Assembly: GCA_041695045.1 (NCBI GenBank)
Contig: JBGFRR010000041.1
Location: forward strand, 1 to 33,225
Direction: 5' to 3'
DNA from: JBGFRR01 sp041695045
GTDB taxonomy: Bacteria > Bacteroidota > Ignavibacteria > UBA10030
Length of the DNA: 33,225 nucleotides
This document shows positions 1 through 7,545 of this stretch, one piece after another. The position numbers and the translations under genes were made by a program. Each line of letters opens with the position of its first letter. The stretch's first letter is position 1. Under the pieces are notes generated by a model, which was not told the origin of the DNA, searched no databases, and saw only the letters and a program-made list of their open reading frames with translations.

Positions 1-1
1 A

Positions 2-1083
2 CTCCGCAATCAGCGGTATGCGCTGGATATGGAAATGGAGAAGGATGTATTTCCTGTGAGAAAGGGGGAAGTGATTGCGTACAACGGCGACACCGGCGTC
101 GGCTCGGCACATTTACATTTTGAGATACGGGATGAACGATTGCATCCGGTGAACCCGTTCCTCTTCCCCGCGTTCGTCGATGCGGTGGAGGATCGAACGC
201 CGCCCGTCTTCGAAGCCCTCGCCCTCACGCCGCTCGACCACACCTCGCTCGTCGAAGGCCGGCACGTTTCCCACTTTACAGAGGCACGAAGAATCTCCGC
301 GCGCGAGTATCGCTTCGCATCACCGTTACGACTGACGGGCGACATCTGGCAAACCTTTCGCGAGACCAAGAAAGTCTCGAAGTGCCGATGCGTATCGGAG
401 CGCGGGACGTTTTCTTTGTAGAAGCGGAGAATGCATTCGGCACGCGATCGGCGCCCATCTTTATCGTTCCGCCAACCACCACACCGAAGGCGCCCACCCT
501 GCGTGTGCAGCATCAGGGCGTGCGCGATTTTCTCATCGTCACTGTCTCCGCATCAGCGCCATTGACCTCGACGCCGATTCTTTACGCGGCATCCGGCGCA
601 TCGTCGTTTACGGCCGCCATGCATCAGCGCGATTTGACAACGGCAACGGCTTCGGTGCCGCTCGCCGTCGTCGATGAACGGGATGTTGAACTCTCCGTTG
701 AGGCTACGGTGGGAAGCTCTCCTGCACACGCGAAGGAACTCATTCGTGTTGTCGTGATCACGCCGGAGCGCGGCGGGCGGATTGAATCGGATGATGGGCT
801 TTTCTCGGCTGAATTTCCACCGAGCGCCGTCTACGCTCCACTCTATTGCTGGCTGGAAAAGACCGAACGAGGGTACGCCCTCTTCCCACAAGATGTGCCC
901 TTAAACAGAGGCGCGACGATCAACGTGCGTCGGGCAGATGGCAAGCCGGATTCGTTGCTCGGCCTGTACGTCTCCGACGGCGGCTCGCTGCGGTTTGCTG
1001 CAACGTCGGATGACGGCCGTGTGTTCCGCACGCATGTCGCCCGCTTCCTTGGGCAGGTGGTGCAGACGGTCCGTGTGCGGTAA
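2..1083 (+). pseudogene. M23 family peptidase, 5' end outside window, frameshifted
   Basis: The left edge encodes the end of an M23 (LytM-type) peptidase domain: the HLHFEIRD segment at about 110-133 carries the H-x-H zinc/catalytic motif and is followed by the usual NP[FL] stretch. Such enzymes are exported and cut peptidoglycan cross-links. Reading frame 2 runs from the window edge to a stop at 419-421. The rest of the protein (beta-rich, with the segment VFFVEAENAFG at about 409-441, ending at 1083) continues in frame 1. The switch probably lies at about 355-385, where both frames are open and frame 1 becomes protein-like (SLEVPMRIG). No independent start fits the second part, so I read one gene broken by a single frameshift, either a real mutation or an assembly error. 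The N-terminus, including any signal peptide, lies upstream of the window. Confidence 0.7.
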
Positions 1084-1399
1084 CGATCAAAGCTACATCT
1101 CCTCCGGCGAACCATGGTTTCTCCCTCCACTTCTGCGTTGCATTCCTACCGGATTTTTCGTTAATTCACACCAGCCAGCCAGAGGCGGGCGAAGGGTAGC
1201 TTGGGAGCTACCCTTTTCTTTACCAACGCGGATTCCGCTGATGCGCGCGGATTTCGCGGATGGTAATCCCAAACATCTCCTTAACGTACTAACGTTGAAC
1301 AGTAGAAAGCGCAATAACACGTGAACAAAACGGACCCGCTGTCTGTGAGGGACGCCTGTCTGCCAATCCGTGCAATCCGCGTCAATCCGTGACATCACC
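1084..1399. other. intergenic region with hairpins and imperfect ATCCGCG/ATCCGTG repeats
   Basis: No convincing gene lies between the M23 peptidase and valS. It holds a GC hairpin at 1174-1190 (GCCAGCC / GGCGGGC, 3-nt loop), the intrinsic terminator at 1192-1220, and two stretches of imperfect short repeats: GCGGAT-type units at about 1229-1262 and ATCCGTG/ATCCGCG-type units at about 1363-1391, just before the valS start. The repeats look like noncoding dispersed sequence. I see no clear promoter for valS. Confidence 0.5.
1192..1220 (+). terminator. intrinsic terminator after the M23 peptidase gene
   Basis: A perfect 9-bp stem, AGGGTAGCT (1193-1201) with AGCTACCCT (1206-1214), closes a 4-nt loop and runs into TTTCTT. 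This is a standard rho-independent terminator on the + strand, about 110 bases after the peptidase stop. Confidence 0.8.
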
Positions 1400-4186
1400 A
1401 TGGCTGAATTACCAAAAGCGTACGCACCGCGAGAGGTCGAAGACCGCTGGTACGAGTTCTGGGAATCGCACGGCCTGTTCCGCGCAACCGCAAACAGCAG
1501 TAAGACTCCCTACACCATCGTCATCCCTCCGCCCAACATCACCGGCGTGCTGACGATGGGACATGTTCTCAACAACACCATCCAGGATATTCTCATCCGC
1601 TGGAAGCGCATGCAAGGCTATGAGGCATGCTGGATCCCCGGCACCGACCACGCCGGCATCGCTACGCAGAACGTCGTTGAGAAAGCGCTTCTTCAGGAAG
1701 GCACCAACCGGCACCAGCTTGGCCGCGAGGAGTTCATCACGCGTGTGTGGGAGTGGAAGGAAGAGTACGGCAGCACCATCATCAAACAGCTGCGGAAGTT
1801 AGGCGCGTCGTGCGATTGGGAGCGCGAGCGCTTTACGATGGATGAAGGGCTCTCGAACGCCGTCAAGGAGGTCTTCGTCCGCCTGTTCGACAAAGGGTTG
1901 ATCTATCGCGGCAAGTACATCGTCAACTGGTGTCCGCATCACCGCACGGCGCTGAGCGACGACGAGGTGGACTACACCGAAATGCAGGGCAACCTGTGGC
2001 ACATCCGCTATCCCATCGAAGGGTCGAAGAATGTTGCCGTCGTTGCCACGACGCGGCCGGAAACGATGTTGGGCGATACGGCGATCGCCGTGAATCCACA
2101 CGACGAGCGCTACAAGTCGCTCATCGGCAAAACGGCCGTGCTGCCGCTCGTGGGGCGAAAGCTGCCGATCATTGCCGACGAGTTGGTAGATATGGCGTTC
2201 GGCACCGGCATGGTGAAAGTCACGCCCGCACATGACCCGAACGACTTCCTCATGGGGCAGCGTCATAACCTCCAACAAGTGAACATTTTTGACGAGGAAG
2301 GCCGCCTCAACGAATCGGTACCGAAGCAGTACGAGGGACTCGACCGCTTCGAGTGTCGAAAGCGGATTGTGAAAGACCTCGACGCACAGGGCTTCCTCGT
2401 GAAGGTCGAGCCGCATCAGCACAGCGTCGGGCGGTGCTATCGCTGCAACACGATCATCGAGCCGTATCTCTCCGACCAGTGGTTTGTCAAGATGAAACCG
2501 CTGGCAACGCCGGCGCTGCGCGTGGTGCACGAGGGCATCGTGCGCTTTCACCCCGACCGGTGGGTGAAAGTGTATGAACATTGGATGACAAACATTCGCG
2601 ATTGGTGCATCTCACGACAAATTTGGTGGGGCCATCGCATCCCCGTCTACTACACGACCGGCGGCAACTACACGGCGGCCCGAAGCGAAGACGATGCCCG
2701 CACCAAGCTCGGCGTCGGCCCCGACATGCCGCTGAGGCAGGATGAAGATGTTTTGGATACGTGGTTCTCATCATGGCTCTGGCCATTTTCGACGCTCGGC
2801 TGGCCGGAGGATACGAACGACCTCCGCTTCTTCAATCCGACAAACACGCTCGTGACCGGACCGGACATTATCTTCTTCTGGGTCGCACGGATGATCATGG
2901 CCAACATGGAATTCATGAAGGGGTTCCCTCGCGCGGACGGACGGCCTCGGACAAAGAGCAAAGACCTTGTGCCGTTCCGCGACGTGTATTTCACCAGCAT
3001 CATCCGCGATGCGCAGGGAAGAAAAATGAGCAAGTCGCTCGGTAACTCTCCCGACCCGCTTGACGTGATCAACGAGTACGGCGCCGACGCTCTTCGCTTC
3101 ACCATCGCCTACCTCTCGCCGTTAGGACAGGATGTGCTGTTCTCGACGGAGAAATGCGAGTTGGGAAGAAACTTCGCCAACAAGCTCTGGAACGCCGGCC
3201 GGTTCCTGCTGATGAATAAAGCAGAACTTTTGTCGAAAGTCTCTGACCAAGACAAACGTTCTACCAGAGAATCCCTCGGTCAGGAGACCTTCGGGCGCAG
3301 AGGGTTAGAAAAGAACCTGGATTTGGAGAATCTTCCAGAAGAGCATCTTGACCTTGCAGATCGTTGGATTCTCTCGCGACTCAACCACGCCATCCGCGCG
3401 TTCAACGATGCGCTGACCAACTTCCGCATCAACGAATCGACGAAGATTCTGTACGACTTCGTGTGGCATGACTTCTGCGATTGGTACGCCGAGTTCGTGA
3501 AAACGCGGTTCTACGGCGACGAGCCGAGCGAGGTCAAGCGCGTTGTGGTGCAGCGGGCGCTGTGGGTGTACGACCGGGCACTGCGGTTGCTGCATCCGCA
3601 TATGCCGTTTGTAACGGAGGAGCTTTGGCAGCATCTGTCCGAACGGAACGGAGCGAGCCTCATGCGCGCCGAGTTTCCGACGGTTGACGAACGATGGTTC
3701 GATGAGAAGACCGAACGGGAGATGGCCTTCGTGCAGAATGTCATCAATGCGGTACGGAACATCCGCGGCGAGAACAACATCCTCCCCTCAAGCGAAGTCC
3801 GCGTCCATGTGCGGCCGGCGGCGCAGCATCGTGCGCTGGTGTTCGAGGAGTACGCGCAGTATCTGAAACGGCTGGCGCGCGTCGAGCAGGTCGACTTCAT
3901 TTCACCGACATGGGTGCCCAAGCTCGCCGCCAGCGCGGTGGTGAACGGAGCGGAAATCTTCGTTCCGCTCGAAGGTATCATTGACGTCTCTGCCGAGCGG
4001 CGGCGGCTCGAAAAGGAAATCACACGTCTGGAACAGTTGGTGGAGAGTATCGAAAAGAAACTGGGCAATCCGCAGTTCGTCGAGCGAGCACCGAAAGAGG
4101 TTGTGCAGAAGGAACGGGAGAAGGAGGAGAATGTTAAGACGAGTCTGGAAAAGCTGCGGCGGAATTTGGAGCAACTGAGCTATTAA
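1400..4186 (+). CDS. valS: valyl-tRNA synthetase (class I, ValS)
   Basis: ValRS charges tRNA-Val with valine in the cytoplasm, using ATP, and edits mischarged threonine. The 928-aa product from ATG 1400 has the family length. Visible landmarks: the HIGH-motif variant TMGH at residues 52-55, the CP1 editing region (VVATTRPETMLGDTA and TPAHDPNDF), the catalytic-core segment around WFSSWLWP, KMSKS at residues 542-546, the anticodon-binding domain starting near LADRWILSRLN, and the C-terminal coiled-coil arm of about 65 residues typical of ValRS. An in-frame ATG 30 bases upstream adds nothing conserved, so I chose 1400. Unusual is an insertion of about 25-30 residues at roughly 613-651, between catalytic and anticodon-binding domains, encoded by hairpin-forming DNA (see 3239-3304). 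Confidence 0.98.
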   Translation: MAELPKAYAPREVEDRWYEFWESHGLFRATANSSKTPYTIVIPPPNITGVLTMGHVLNNTIQDILIRWKRMQGYEACWIPGTDHAGIATQNVVEKALLQEGTNRHQLGREEFITRVWEWKEEYGSTIIKQLRKLGASCDWERERFTMDEGLSNAVKEVFVRLFDKGLIYRGKYIVNWCPHHRTALSDDEVDYTEMQGNLWHIRYPIEGSKNVAVVATTRPETMLGDTAIAVNPHDERYKSLIGKTAVLPLVGRKLPIIADELVDMAFGTGMVKVTPAHDPNDFLMGQRHNLQQVNIFDEEGRLNESVPKQYEGLDRFECRKRIVKDLDAQGFLVKVEPHQHSVGRCYRCNTIIEPYLSDQWFVKMKPLATPALRVVHEGIVRFHPDRWVKVYEHWMTNIRDWCISRQIWWGHRIPVYYTTGGNYTAARSEDDARTKLGVGPDMPLRQDEDVLDTWFSSWLWPFSTLGWPEDTNDLRFFNPTNTLVTGPDIIFFWVARMIMANMEFMKGFPRADGRPRTKSKDLVPFRDVYFTSIIRDAQGRKMSKSLGNSPDPLDVINEYGADALRFTIAYLSPLGQDVLFSTEKCELGRNFANKLWNAGRFLLMNKAELLSKVSDQDKRSTRESLGQETFGRRGLEKNLDLENLPEEHLDLADRWILSRLNHAIRAFNDALTNFRINESTKILYDFVWHDFCDWYAEFVKTRFYGDEPSEVKRVVVQRALWVYDRALRLLHPHMPFVTEELWQHLSERNGASLMRAEFPTVDERWFDEKTEREMAFVQNVINAVRNIRGENNILPSSEVRVHVRPAAQHRALVFEEYAQYLKRLARVEQVDFISPTWVPKLAASAVVNGAEIFVPLEGIIDVSAERRRLEKEITRLEQLVESIEKKLGNPQFVERAPKEVVQKEREKEENVKTSLEKLRRNLEQLSY
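3239..3304. repeat. palindromic insertion inside valS
   Basis: This stretch encodes the extra residues between NKLWNAGRFLLMN and LADRWILSRL. It contains a nested hairpin at 3273-3304: outer CCCTC/GAGGG and inner GGTC-AGGA-GACC. An upstream GTCTCTGACC near 3239 is also nearly complementary to GGTCAGGAGAC at 3278-3288. The reading frame is preserved through it. It resembles a small palindromic element inserted in frame, but only one copy is seen in this window. Confidence 0.5.
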
Positions 4187-4206
4187 AGTCCTATCTTTGA
4201 ACTGTT

Positions 4207-4497
4207 ATGATGAAAGCGCAGTTTCAATCGGAGCGGGTTCGGAGACTTTGTAAGAAGTACCACGTTCGGTCGCTGAGTTTGTTCGGTTCTCACGTACGTA
4301 GGGACTTCACTCCGGAGAGCGACATTGACCTCCTTGTGAGCTTCTCAAAACCCATATCCTTGCTCGATCTCGTCACATTCGAGCGAGAACTCTCAGCAGT
4401 ACTGGGCAGGAACGTCGACCTCGTTACCAAAGCATCGATCAGTCCCTATCTCCGCAAACGCATCCTTGAAGAATGTCGGGAAGTGTATGCAGCGTGA
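4207..4497 (+). CDS. MNT-domain nucleotidyltransferase (MntA-like antitoxin)
   Basis: A 96-aa minimal nucleotidyltransferase. It shows the polymerase-beta-type signature GSx10DxD exactly (GS, ten residues, DID) after a short N-terminal helix, followed by a beta strand and the ELSAVLGRNVDLVTK segment typical of the family. In MNT/HEPN toxin-antitoxin pairs this protein adenylylates and silences a HEPN ribonuclease encoded immediately downstream, usually with overlap. Here the downstream frame starts with an overlapping ATG at 4487 but ends after 31 codons, so the partner seems lost. The gene follows valS by 20 bases on the same strand and may be read from the valS transcript. The start is the first of two adjacent ATGs. 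Function as an active antitoxin is inference. Confidence 0.9.
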   Translation: MMKAQFQSERVRRLCKKYHVRSLSLFGSHVRRDFTPESDIDLLVSFSKPISLLDLVTFERELSAVLGRNVDLVTKASISPYLRKRILEECREVYAA

Positions 4498-4582
4498 CGA
4501 TTCGATCTATCTCAAGAGATTTGTAACAACCCTACCAAACATTCCTACCTCCACGCTTTTTCCTTCATCGCTCCACCCGTAG
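4487..4582 (+). pseudogene. truncated HEPN toxin remnant
   Basis: A 31-codon frame begins inside the end of the MNT gene (11-base overlap), exactly where the HEPN partner of such pairs normally starts. Its first residues, MQRDDSIYLK, match the usual HEPN N-terminus (MQRDD, then a hydrophobic helix start). After about ten codons the resemblance ends and the frame stops at 4580-4582, running into the 3' end of the leftward TPR gene. The Rx4-6H active site is absent. I read this as the stub left after a deletion that joined the HEPN start to the neighbouring gene end. The short match makes the call tentative. Confidence 0.55.
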
Positions 4583-6280
4583 CTTCTCTATTTCCCCTCT
4601 CACCGCCTCATCCTCCGGCCTTTGAGCGAGGAGCATCTCAAACTGTTTGACTGCCGCCTCACGCTCTCCTCTGCGCGCCAGCAACAGGGCGTAGTTGTAG
4701 CGGAGGTCGTGAAGGTCGGGATAATCGCTCAGCACCGCTTCGTAGAGTTGGAGTGCTTCGTCTTCCCTGCCGGCTTCTTCGAGCGTAGAGCCGAGATTCA
4801 GCAACGCATTCTCGTCGTTCGGCGCAAGTCGGATCGCCTCACGCAGATGCACGATCGCCGAATCACGTTTCCCCTGCCGCGACAGAGCGAAACCGAGATT
4901 GTTGTGCAGTTGTGATACCTGCGGATAGATGGAAACCGCTCGCCCGAAATGCTCCTCCGCCTCATCATAGCGGCCTTGCTTAACGAGTAGTGTCCCAAGA
5001 TTGTTGTGGGCGATCCAGTTATCTTGCGTGACTTCCAGCGTGCGACGGAACAGCGTTTCGCCATTCCGCCAGTAGCCGAGCTGCTTCCACGTCAGCGCAC
5101 CGCAGCCAACTACAGCGCTGATACTCAGTGCAACAACAAGTGCTTTCAGACGCGGCCATCGCGCAGCAACCTCGGCGATGCCCCACGCAATCACAATGAA
5201 CAAGCCGATCAACGGAACGTACGTGTATCGGTCTGCCATCGATTGCGCTCCCACCTGCACTAGCCCGATAACGGGCACCAGCGTGCCGAGATACCAGAGC
5301 CATCCGGTGAGGAAATACGGTTGAGATTGACGCAGTCGATACGCGACAACGGTCATGGTTACGAGAACAAGTGCCGCTGCTCCTACCTGCCCGAACGTAA
5401 GCTGCTCGGCCGCGTGCGGATAGAACACGGCGAGGTCGCTTGGCCAGAACATTTTCTGAATATACACTGTATACGACACAACCGCATTCGCAATACGCTC
5501 GCCAAGCGGTATCCCCTCGAACGTCGACATTGCACCACCGCGTTGTTGGACGGCATACGTCATCGCACTCGATACGATTGACAGCACGAGAAGCGGCACT
5601 TTCTCCAACACCAAACTCCCGAAGCGCCGATGTTGAGCTTGATGCGCCTGCTCATCCGCTCCACTCGACTTGAATCTCCCTAACGGCCAGAAGTCCAACA
5701 GAAGCAGTGTCAACGGAAGCGCCACGAGCATCGGCTTCGACATGAGGCCGAGAGCAAACAACGACGCCATGAGCACATAGCGAGGCAGGCTCGGTTGCCT
5801 GACGTATCCGACGTAGGCGAGGGTGGTGAGGAACCAAAACAGTGTGCTCAAGACGTCTTTGCGCGAGGCAATCCACGCGACCGACTCCACATGCAGCGGG
5901 TGAAGAGCAAAGAGCGCAGCTACCAGCGCGCTCCGCCAGTGCGATCCCGTGAGACGATGGAGGAGAACGAAGAGAAGCACTGTGTTCAGCGCGTGGAAGA
6001 AAAGGTTGACGAGATGAAAGCCACTCGGGTTGAGACCGAAGCGCTCGTAATCGGCAAGCAAAGAAATCCACGTGAGTGGGTGCCAGTTGGAAGCACGGCC
6101 GGTGGTGAATGCCCACCGGATGGATTCGACGGTGAGTCCTTGCCAGAGATGCGGATTCTCATACACATAGACATCGTCGTCGTAGGGGATGAAATCGTGA
6201 TTGCGCACCTGCCAGAAAACGGCAGCGGTGAGAAGAACGAGAGCAGCAGCTATGGAATAGGTGCGAAGGGAGCTACGCAT
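4565..6280 (-). CDS. polytopic membrane protein with C-terminal TPR repeats (GT-C/TMTC-like)
   Basis: A 571-aa integral membrane protein. TM1 is at about residues 8-25, followed by an acidic first-loop motif (FIPYDDDVYVYENPH) like the catalytic loop of GT-C membrane glycosyltransferases, then conserved NWHPLTW and a series of about ten further hydrophobic segments to about residue 405. The C-terminal 150 residues are TPR repeats (AHNNLGTLLVKQGRYDEA from about residue 424, then two or three more units). This layout is that of bacterial TPR proteins related to O-mannosyltransferase TMTC proteins; the substrate is unknown and enzymatic activity unproven. It is the last of three leftward genes (redoxin, YjbQ, this one) separated by about 50 bases each. 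Its 3' end overlaps the HEPN stub on the other strand by 18 bases. Confidence 0.85.
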   Translation of the reverse strand: MRSSLRTYSIAAALVLLTAAVFWQVRNHDFIPYDDDVYVYENPHLWQGLTVESIRWAFTTGRASNWHPLTWISLLADYERFGLNPSGFHLVNLFFHALNTVLLFVLLHRLTGSHWRSALVAALFALHPLHVESVAWIASRKDVLSTLFWFLTTLAYVGYVRQPSLPRYVLMASLFALGLMSKPMLVALPLTLLLLDFWPLGRFKSSGADEQAHQAQHRRFGSLVLEKVPLLVLSIVSSAMTYAVQQRGGAMSTFEGIPLGERIANAVVSYTVYIQKMFWPSDLAVFYPHAAEQLTFGQVGAAALVLVTMTVVAYRLRQSQPYFLTGWLWYLGTLVPVIGLVQVGAQSMADRYTYVPLIGLFIVIAWGIAEVAARWPRLKALVVALSISAVVGCGALTWKQLGYWRNGETLFRRTLEVTQDNWIAHNNLGTLLVKQGRYDEAEEHFGRAVSIYPQVSQLHNNLGFALSRQGKRDSAIVHLREAIRLAPNDENALLNLGSTLEEAGREDEALQLYEAVLSDYPDLHDLRYNYALLLARRGEREAAVKQFEMLLAQRPEDEAVRGEIEKLRVER

Positions 6281-6331
6281 GTGATAGGAGGATGTGGAGT
6301 GCTTCTGTGGGATTGCTCGTACTGTTTCTTG

Positions 6332-6751
6332 CTACACCTCTCCATACACCGTTACGATGACTTGTCGTTGCCGCGGTCGGGTATCAAAATCAACGTGCAC
6401 AATTTGCTGCCAGGTACCGGCAACGAGCGCGCCGTCCCGAACTGGAACGGTAACATCCGGACCCAGCAATGTGGCCTGGAGATGCGAGTGCGCGTTACCG
6501 TCGCGCCAGGTTTGCTCGTGGCCGTAGTGTCGCCCGGGCGGAATGAGCGTATCCAGAATCTCGGGTAAATCGCGTTTGAGTCCGGGTTCGAACTCGATCG
6601 TCCCAATGCCCGCCGTGCTGCCCACCGCAAACACATGGGCAACGCCTGTTTTAATCTCGGACTTCTTGACAATCGCCTCCACGCGCGAGGTGAGGTCGTA
6701 CATATCTCCATCCCCCTTTGTGGAAAGCGAGAACGCTTCTTGATAGACCAT
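6332..6751 (-). CDS. yjbQ: YjbQ family (UPF0047) protein
   Basis: A 139-aa protein matching the whole length of the YjbQ/UPF0047 family: an N-terminal strand with DLTSRVEAIVKKS, a central HVFAVGSTAGIGTIEFEPG, and the signature NAHSHLQATLLGPDVTVPV followed by GTWQQIVHVDFD near the C-terminus. The clustered histidines are the likely metal/active site. Members can act as weak thiamine phosphate synthases, but the physiological role is unclear. The ATG at 6751 gives the standard N-terminus. It lies 46 bases downstream of the redoxin gene and 51 bases upstream of the TPR membrane gene, so probably one operon. Family assignment is strong; the biochemical role is not settled. Confidence 0.95.
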   Translation of the reverse strand: MVYQEAFSLSTKGDGDMYDLTSRVEAIVKKSEIKTGVAHVFAVGSTAGIGTIEFEPGLKRDLPEILDTLIPPGRHYGHEQTWRDGNAHSHLQATLLGPDVTVPVRDGALVAGTWQQIVHVDFDTRPRQRQVIVTVYGEV

Positions 6752-6797
6752 GCATAAACTCCCCGCAGATGAACCACACGATACGAACTGCTCGGCA

Positions 6798-7358
6798 CTA
6801 AGCGTACGGATTCACTCGCCACTTGATGGAGCACCCCATCGATGGGTACTGCTCGGAGGGAATCGGTTTCCCCGTCACGAGCGCGCGAACAGCTTCCAGC
6901 AACTCATGGCGTGTTACCTTCGACTCATCCTGCCAGTTGTCGTCGACGCGGCCGTGGTAAACCAATCGCCGGCCCGAATCGAACAGGTAAATATCCGGCG
7001 TGCATTGCGCTTCGAACGCGCGGGCAATCTCCTGCGACTCGTCGATGAGATACGGGAACGGAATGCCCCATTCCTTGATCCGCTGTTGCATCACCTCGGG
7101 CGCATCCTCGGGATAGTCGGGGTGGATGTTTGGATTGACCGCCACCGTGTTAACGCCAACCTGTTTTACCTCCGCAGCAACACGGATCGTGCGCGGCCAG
7201 ACTGCCTTCGCGTAGGGACAGTGGTTACACGTGAAGATAACGAGCAATCCTTTGGGACCGAAGAGGTCGTCGCTGCGATAGAGCGTTCCCTCCGGGTCTT
7301 TTAGCTCAAACGCCGGCATCGTTGTGCCGAGCGGGATTTCCATCGATTGCACTGCCAT
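6798..7358 (-). CDS. thioredoxin-like/AhpC-TSA redoxin
   Basis: A 186-aa thioredoxin-fold protein. The N-terminal half has the AhpC/TSA-type pattern (PAFELKDPEG, then a hydrophobic strand LLVIFT) and a CNHC redox motif (C44, C47) followed by PYA, as in single-domain bacterial thioredoxin-like peroxidase/reductase proteins of this type. A conserved TPDIYLFD strand with the cis-Pro comes before GRRLVYHGRVDDNW. A third cysteine sits near the end (GCSIKW, about residue 176). No signal peptide is visible, so it is probably cytoplasmic. It is the first gene of the leftward group with yjbQ and the TPR membrane protein. The natural reductant and substrate cannot be read from the sequence. Confidence 0.93.
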   Translation of the reverse strand: MAVQSMEIPLGTTMPAFELKDPEGTLYRSDDLFGPKGLLVIFTCNHCPYAKAVWPRTIRVAAEVKQVGVNTVAVNPNIHPDYPEDAPEVMQQRIKEWGIPFPYLIDESQEIARAFEAQCTPDIYLFDSGRRLVYHGRVDDNWQDESKVTRHELLEAVRALVTGKPIPSEQYPSMGCSIKWRVNPYA

Positions 7359-7445
7359 AGCTTTCCTTCCTTCTCTGTTTGATCATTACTTGAGTCTCTC
7401 AAAAATCTACTCAAACCGCTTCCTGAAGCGTCCTCTCATCGTGGC

Positions 7446-7451
7446 TATAAT
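7446..7451 (+). promoter_or_regulatory. possible -10 box upstream of the M1 aminopeptidase gene
   Basis: A perfect TATAAT lies 95 bases before the aminopeptidase ATG. No good -35 is present at 17 bases; TTCCTG at 7420-7425 is 20 bases away. Treated as a weak candidate. Confidence 0.25.
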
Positions 7452-7545
7452 GTAAAAAATCGTGATGAAGAATGCATGCAGCTTTTGCTTGCACGAATCG
7501 GGATTTTGCTCTACTTTCTTCCGCCCACTTGATCGAGGAGAACCC

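Noticed and set aside
1799..2581. Long open frames on the strand opposite valS, nrdJ, deoC and the M1 aminopeptidase
   Set aside because: They are shadows caused by high GC at third codon positions; their translations have no recognisable protein features.
3275..3292. Similarity of GGTCAGGAGACC in valS to the B12-box of cobalamin riboswitches
   Set aside because: It is a simple palindrome inside a coding region; no other riboswitch element surrounds it and valS has no link to B12.
6575..6615. tRNA T-arm-like GGGTTCGAACTCG
   Set aside because: It lies within the yjbQ coding sequence and no acceptor stem or anticodon arm can be built around it.
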